Assembly: GCA_964035545.1 (NCBI GenBank)
Contig: OZ037765.1
Span: 32,611,004-32,675,003 of the forward strand
Reading direction: 5' to 3'
Length of the DNA: 64,000 nucleotides
Source: Bugula neritina
Lineage: Eukaryota > Bryozoa > Gymnolaemata > Cheilostomatida > Bugulidae
Below, one piece after another: positions 60,893 to 64,000 of this stretch; position 1 is the stretch's first letter, and each line of letters begins with the position of its first letter. The notes beneath the pieces are model-generated. The model was not told the DNA's origin. It ran no database searches and saw nothing but the letters and a program-made list of their open reading frames with translations. The translations under genes were made by a program, and so were the position numbers.

Positions 60893-61763
60893 ACACACAC
60901 ACTTGCACAAGCGCACACACACATAAATTACATTAATTCAGATTATCTCCAGCAAAACTTGCCAACAAGATAGCTACAGGAATTTTACCAACAGAGAGCT
61001 ACGTAAGCTCTTCAATGACTGTTTCTACAAAGCCAAAAAAACTGCATGAAAGGAAAAAGAAATTTCTATAGTTTGCTACTCGTATGACATAAGAAAAACG
61101 TAGAATTAGAAAAAAGAGATACGAACATTAAGTTGATGTAGTATTCCTGGATCTATATTCAAAACTTGTGATTGGTCAACACCCGCTTTAGCAGCTTCTA
61201 ATTGGTTAGTTCCAGTTCCATGCTAAATACACAAAAGTATCCAACAGTCAATTTATGAAGAATTTTTGTAAAACATAAGTAAATAATAGCCAATGACAAA
61301 TGATCACCTCCGTATCAGAGTATTCTTGGCTGTCCAACAGTTTCAGGGATAAACAAGGAACAGTACATTCTTTAATTCCTCTAATATCGTCAGATAGGGC
61401 ACTGAGTGAGGTGCTGTCATTTCTATGTCTCTTTGATACAGCTATATTTCTGGTTTCTTTTTGCCTTTCCTGAACTGCAGTGGCAGCTGCATTATTGTTA
61501 CTCGGTTTAACAAGATTTCTGCGACTCTGCAGTACATCTCTCAGCCTTTTTGGCTTTTTCGGACTGTGATGAGTAACTCTTTGTCTTGTTTTAGAAGGCG
61601 TGGAGTTTTTTGCTTTCAAGTTATTACCAGTAGAAGGAGTGATAACTTGTATATCATCATCACTATCGGAACTAATTTTCTCTCCTTCTGTTTTCTCGAA
61701 AAAAAAATCCTTCAGAGATTTTTGCTTTAACTTGCTTTTAGAGTTTCCAACAGTCTTTCCCAT
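44562..61763 (-). CDS. FAN1: FANCD2/FANCI-associated structure-specific nuclease FAN1
   Basis: Seventeen exons on the minus strand: 61763-61308, 61222-61127, 60435-60231, 59601-58708, 58212-58075, 57659-57464, 56998-56864, 56629-56531, 55536-55402, 54981-54753, 54398-54231, 53518-53365, 47860-47661, 46462-46364, 45846-45718, 44994-44889, 44581-44562. Phases agree, giving 1152 residues (human FAN1 has 1017). FAN1 cuts 5' flaps and interstrand crosslinks in the nucleus. Landmarks: LEEQRLVED and the SAP-like helices near residue 600, [25 protein letters not shown], and the VRR-Nuc domain at the end. Catalytic residues fall at E973, D1099 (GFPDL), E1114 and K1116 (EVKG), with the same spacing (126, 15, 2) as human E834/D960/E975/K977. 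The N-terminal ~550 residues are basic and Ser-rich; I find no C2HC ubiquitin-binding zinc finger. The last intron is uncertain: without it the protein would end in VCHVQG at 44884. Confidence 0.93.
45313..45373. repeat. 61-bp near-perfect hairpin in FAN1 intron 15
   Basis: TGTGAGTAAG...CTTACTCACA form the outer arms and AATACATTTCCT...GGAAATGTATT the inner arms, around a short loop. Only a few mismatches interrupt the pairing. Confidence 0.75.
47118..47153. repeat. 36-bp near-perfect palindrome in FAN1 intron 13
   Basis: ATCTCTCCCTAATCAC and GTGATTAGGGAGAGAT are exact reverse complements around CATA. The core resembles the palindrome at 13439-13470. Confidence 0.75.
47842..48236 (-). repeat. 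nine-copy 43-bp minisatellite containing the exon 13 splice acceptor
   Basis: The word TTCCTGTAAT recurs exactly every 43 bp at 47858, 47901, 47944, 47987, 48030, 48073, 48116, 48159 and 48202. Read on the minus strand, each unit carries a pyrimidine-rich stretch, ATTACAG and the first bases of FAN1 exon 13 (GAATGCACAGAGAGAG). Only the last copy runs into the rest of the exon. The array stays open in all three minus-strand frames for long distances. Confidence 0.95.
52969..53169 (-). mobile_element. SINE copy C, in FAN1 intron 12
   Basis: On the minus strand the head reads GGAGCAGCCGTGGTCTAGGG (A-box TGGTCTAGGGG), followed by a B-box-like GTCTGAGTCCGAC and the tail CATCAGGGTTTCTCACAGGG. Flanking words GTAAATCATAA (52958-52968) and GTAAACCATAA (53170-53180) are a probable target duplication with one change. 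This is the copy with the best preserved tRNA-like head. Confidence 0.82.
55271..55372. repeat. 22-bp minisatellite in FAN1 intron 9
   Basis: Four to five units of the CTGGTGTAAAGCCTCAGGTAGC type, with point changes. Confidence 0.85.
57008..57440. repeat. 22-bp minisatellite with 66-bp higher order, filling FAN1 intron 6
   Basis: Units such as CACTACCACTACAGTAGTAC alternate with ACTACTATAGCAATACAACA variants. A 66-bp three-unit block is repeated. Intron 6 spans 57463-56999, so the array makes up nearly all of it. Confidence 0.9.
59993..60212. repeat. 15-bp-period minisatellite in FAN1 intron 3
   Basis: Degenerate TTTAGAGTGGTTACC / TTTAAAGTGGTTACC units are repeated about 13-14 times, with AATAT-free, slightly GC-richer composition. 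Confidence 0.85.
60494..60540 (-). ncRNA. type I hammerhead ribozyme, distal copy
   Basis: The minus strand contains the full conserved core: CUGAUGA, a stem II (GGGG...UCCC), GAA, a short stem III (ACAG-CUU-CUGU), and the cleavage site after GUC. Stem I pairs UCUGUG with CACAGA (6 bp). Every core base of the hammerhead consensus is present. Cleavage is predicted between the bases complementary to 60500 and 60499. Type I with a very short stem III is the form usual in tandem animal copies. Confidence 0.88.
60765..60811 (-). ncRNA. type I hammerhead ribozyme, proximal copy
   Basis: Identical in core and stems to the copy 271 bp away. Predicted cleavage is between the bases complementary to 60771 and 60770. 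Cleavage at both sites of a FAN1 intron 2 transcript would release a 271-nt RNA. Confidence 0.88.
60821..60888. repeat. AT dinucleotide microsatellite
   Basis: A pure (AT)n tract directly abuts the retrozyme-like unit, followed by a short (CA)n. A shorter (AT)n lies on the other side of the element, suggesting insertion into AT-rich simple sequence. Confidence 0.95.
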
Positions 61764-62469
61764 TGCATTTTAAGTAGCTTATCCTACAAAACGTTTTGAA
61801 TATTATAAAATAAACATTCATAACTTTTCATCAAAACAAAGTTGAATCTCAAAGTTACTAGAAGAAAATTGATGAATTCATGCAATGGGATGATCATACA
61901 CGGCTAATTAAAGTTACAGCTGATGACAAAAAATTGACTTTTTCTCTCATAGGTATGGATTTTTAAAAAGATCAATTTTATAATACGGTATAGGACAGAT
62001 TGTAAGCACCTAAAGTTCAACATAGAAAATCTAAATATTTTTTGAAACATTACACATATCACAGTATATAAATACTTAGAATTTTTTTCAAACTTTAGAC
62101 AAATGCAAAATTGTGGATAAGTATTTATCTTAAGGTGACACTGTAAAAGTTACGGTGAAATCCTGGTAGGTTTTGGTATGCACTATGCACACTACTATTA
62201 CCTGAAATAGCTAAAACTGAAATGTAAATTGCGATGTAAGTAGCAACAATTATCAAGATTGTGCTCTTATTTTCTCCGCTTAATCCACATTGTTGTTCTA
62301 TACTTTTAAGATATATTTTAAGAGATTACCAGCCTCAGAAATAAGCTTTAGTTATCTATTGTTTTATTTTTATCATTGGTAATGTATGCACAGATGATTC
62401 AGTGAAATATAGGCATATTGTAGTAGTTTGTGGGTTATAGAATGAAACCAGGCAGAGAACATAACTCCT
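61764..62469. other. 5' flank of FAN1
   Basis: No exon was recognised upstream of the FAN1 ATG. An out-of-frame ATG lies 5 bp before the chosen start (ATGCAATGGG). The chosen ATG is supported by a long conserved-looking basic frame ([20 protein letters not shown]). Confidence 0.5.
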
Positions 62470-62747
62470 TGTTATAGAAGAGACAAGAGAGAGTGTTGAA
62501 TTCGTGTGCGTACAGTATTCTTTATTGTAGTAGAGATGTATCCAGTCCGGGCTCCAGTCTTCAAGTGACTGAAGCTCGAAAATGCGTGTTTTTTTATACT
62601 AGTAAAACAAAGGACTTCTAGAACCTTCCACCGACAGCAGGCCGATATTCGGCAGGAAATGCAGCATGTCGCCAACCGACACTAAAAATGTCGGGAACCG
62701 ACATTTGGTCTGTCTGTCTGCGTCCAGCTGCCGAACTAGGTCCAACA
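62470..62747 (-). mobile_element. probable solo LTR upstream of FAN1
   Basis: A GC-richer 278-bp segment starts TGTTGGACC and ends TATAACA on the minus strand (TG...CA ends). It contains TATAAAAA (62598-62591) and AATAAA (62526-62521) in the order expected of U3-R-U5. No second LTR, primer-binding site or gag/pol is nearby. No exact 4-6-bp target duplication was seen, so the ends may be off by a few bases. It faces the same way as FAN1, about 0.7 kb upstream. Confidence 0.5.
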
Positions 62748-64000
62748 GTCAGTTTACATAAATAAGCAAAAAGAAATGAACCCAACCAAGTGTATGTATT
62801 GTACTTATAATTAGGGAAAAAGGGATTATCTATTCACTATGCTAAAAGCTTAACAATAGACATAGTATTTAAAGTATTGGCAAGTTAAGCCACAGACTTG
62901 GCTATAACTACAGTACTAGCCATAGGGAAGGGTCAAGGGGGATGACTCCAATATTTACTACCATATTCTCTCAAATATTTCTAACAAAGAATGGTAGGAT
63001 GCGTGGCTCATCAAAACAAGAAAATGTTGCTAAGCCAAAGTTAATACTTTTTAAAGGATCATCAATTAGTTTTTCCCTATGCTATTTTCAGTAATTAGTT
63101 TCATAGAAATTTTACTTTAGCTTCATTAAAAGTTAATAAACTTAACACTTATTTCACACAGTATCACACACCCACATAGTTTATCATTTTCTATAGAGTT
63201 CCTCTGCAGGGCAAGTTATTCTATCACAATATTAATATCAATATGAAACAGCTTCGGTCTAGATAATAATTACAAAAATAATAAATTAGTATCACTATGA
63301 CTATCAGTACTACTATCATTATAATTATTTAGATTAACCATACTAATGTACACTAACACTATGACTAATAGTAATACACTGACAGCATGAGTGTAACTGT
63401 ATAAGTATGAGTATACTCATACTTATACAATTACACTCATACACTGATACAGTATGATACTGCTAGGACTACTAGGTCTAGTAGTACTAGTAGTGCTACT
63501 ACTAACACTACTTCTACTTCTAGTAATACTAACACTGTAAATGTAATAGTATCAAATAATCAATATGCGACTATTACCATTATGGCATTAGTATTGCTAT
63601 TAGTATTAGTATTACTATCAATATTACTATTAGTAATACTAATAGTAATAGTATTTCTCGAGTCCAACTCCAAGTCCAAGTCTAAGAGTAAGTGAGTCAG
63701 TTACTCTTACTCTAACTCTTACTGAGTCTAAGTCTTAGTAATAGTTAACAAATAAACATTTACATTTATTTTTAAATTGAGATAAAACTTAAAGCCTACA
63801 GGATAAATAAATTACCTTGCAGGAAAAAAAAAATTTAAAAAGTTGTCATCGACAAGGATAGACCATTGAAATATTTAAAGTATAGAATTATTATGAATTA
63901 TTATTATCAATTCGCTTTTAGTTTTAATCATTAATCTCGGGTTCAGCACTGGGCACACACAAATAATAACGGGGAATTCCCTACTGGTTGACTTAACAGC
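62748..64000. other. right-end noncoding DNA with simple repeats
   Basis: From 63.25 kb the sequence is dominated by degenerate ACTATTAGTATTACT- and CTAGTAGTACTAGTAG-type triplet repeats and AGTCTAAGAGTAAGTGAGT words, with an embedded palindrome. No gene is seen. Confidence 0.6.
63387..63440. repeat. 54-bp near-perfect palindrome
   Basis: ATGAGTGTAA and TTACACTCAT are the outer arms; GTATAAGTATGAGTA and TACTCATACTTATAC are the inner arms. Only one or two positions fail to pair. Confidence 0.75.

Noticed and set aside
60791-60973. YIYIYI repeat frame
   Set aside because: It is translation of the (AT)n microsatellite next to the retrozyme-like unit.
62472-62675. 67-codon minus-strand Cys-rich frame
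   Set aside because: It lies wholly inside the probable LTR and has no coding support.

Overview
The window looks like nuclear DNA of an invertebrate animal. It is AT-rich, its genes are split by many GT-AG introns, and it contains a tRNA-derived SINE, a probable solo LTR, a hammerhead-ribozyme repeat and many minisatellites. A Reeler domain, a GLD-2 poly(A) polymerase and a FAN1 nuclease place it in Metazoa. A spiralian/lophotrochozoan is my guess, but the sequence alone does not settle the phylum.

Layout. (1) 2.6-42.3 kb, + strand: five genes (2608-6056, 8013-9802, 19571-22613, 24734-28389, 39187-42262) encode secreted proteins. Each has a signal peptide, a long low-complexity Asp/Ser/Gly/Asn-rich region, and a last exon coding a short related motif followed by a hydrophobic tail that resembles a GPI-anchor signal. 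The first adds a Reeler domain and a His-rich block. The other four have the same three-exon plan with phase-1 introns throughout. Genes 3-5 share a TATA-like AATAAAAG/GATAAAAG box exactly 61 bp before the ATG. This fast-evolving array of acidic surface or matrix proteins is the main candidate for an undescribed system; a mineral-, metal- or adhesion-related role is inference. (2) 30.8-36.0 kb, + strand: a complete 11-exon GLD-2-type cytoplasmic poly(A) polymerase interrupts the array. (3) 61.8-44.6 kb, - strand: a complete 17-exon FAN1 structure-specific nuclease, with all four catalytic residues in place.

The FAN1 introns are rich in unusual DNA. Intron 2 holds two sense-oriented type I hammerhead ribozymes 271 bp apart, which is a retrozyme-like unit. 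Intron 6 is almost entirely a 22/66-bp minisatellite. Intron 12 ends in nine 43-bp repeats, each carrying a copy of the next exon's splice acceptor and of the codon for a catalytic Glu.

The rest is AT-rich noncoding DNA, including a 9-kb gap (10.5-19.5 kb) with a few weak candidate exons on the - strand. Gene models were built by hand from splice sites, reading phase and family similarity. All seven main models sum to whole codons with no internal stop, but none is backed by transcript data here.
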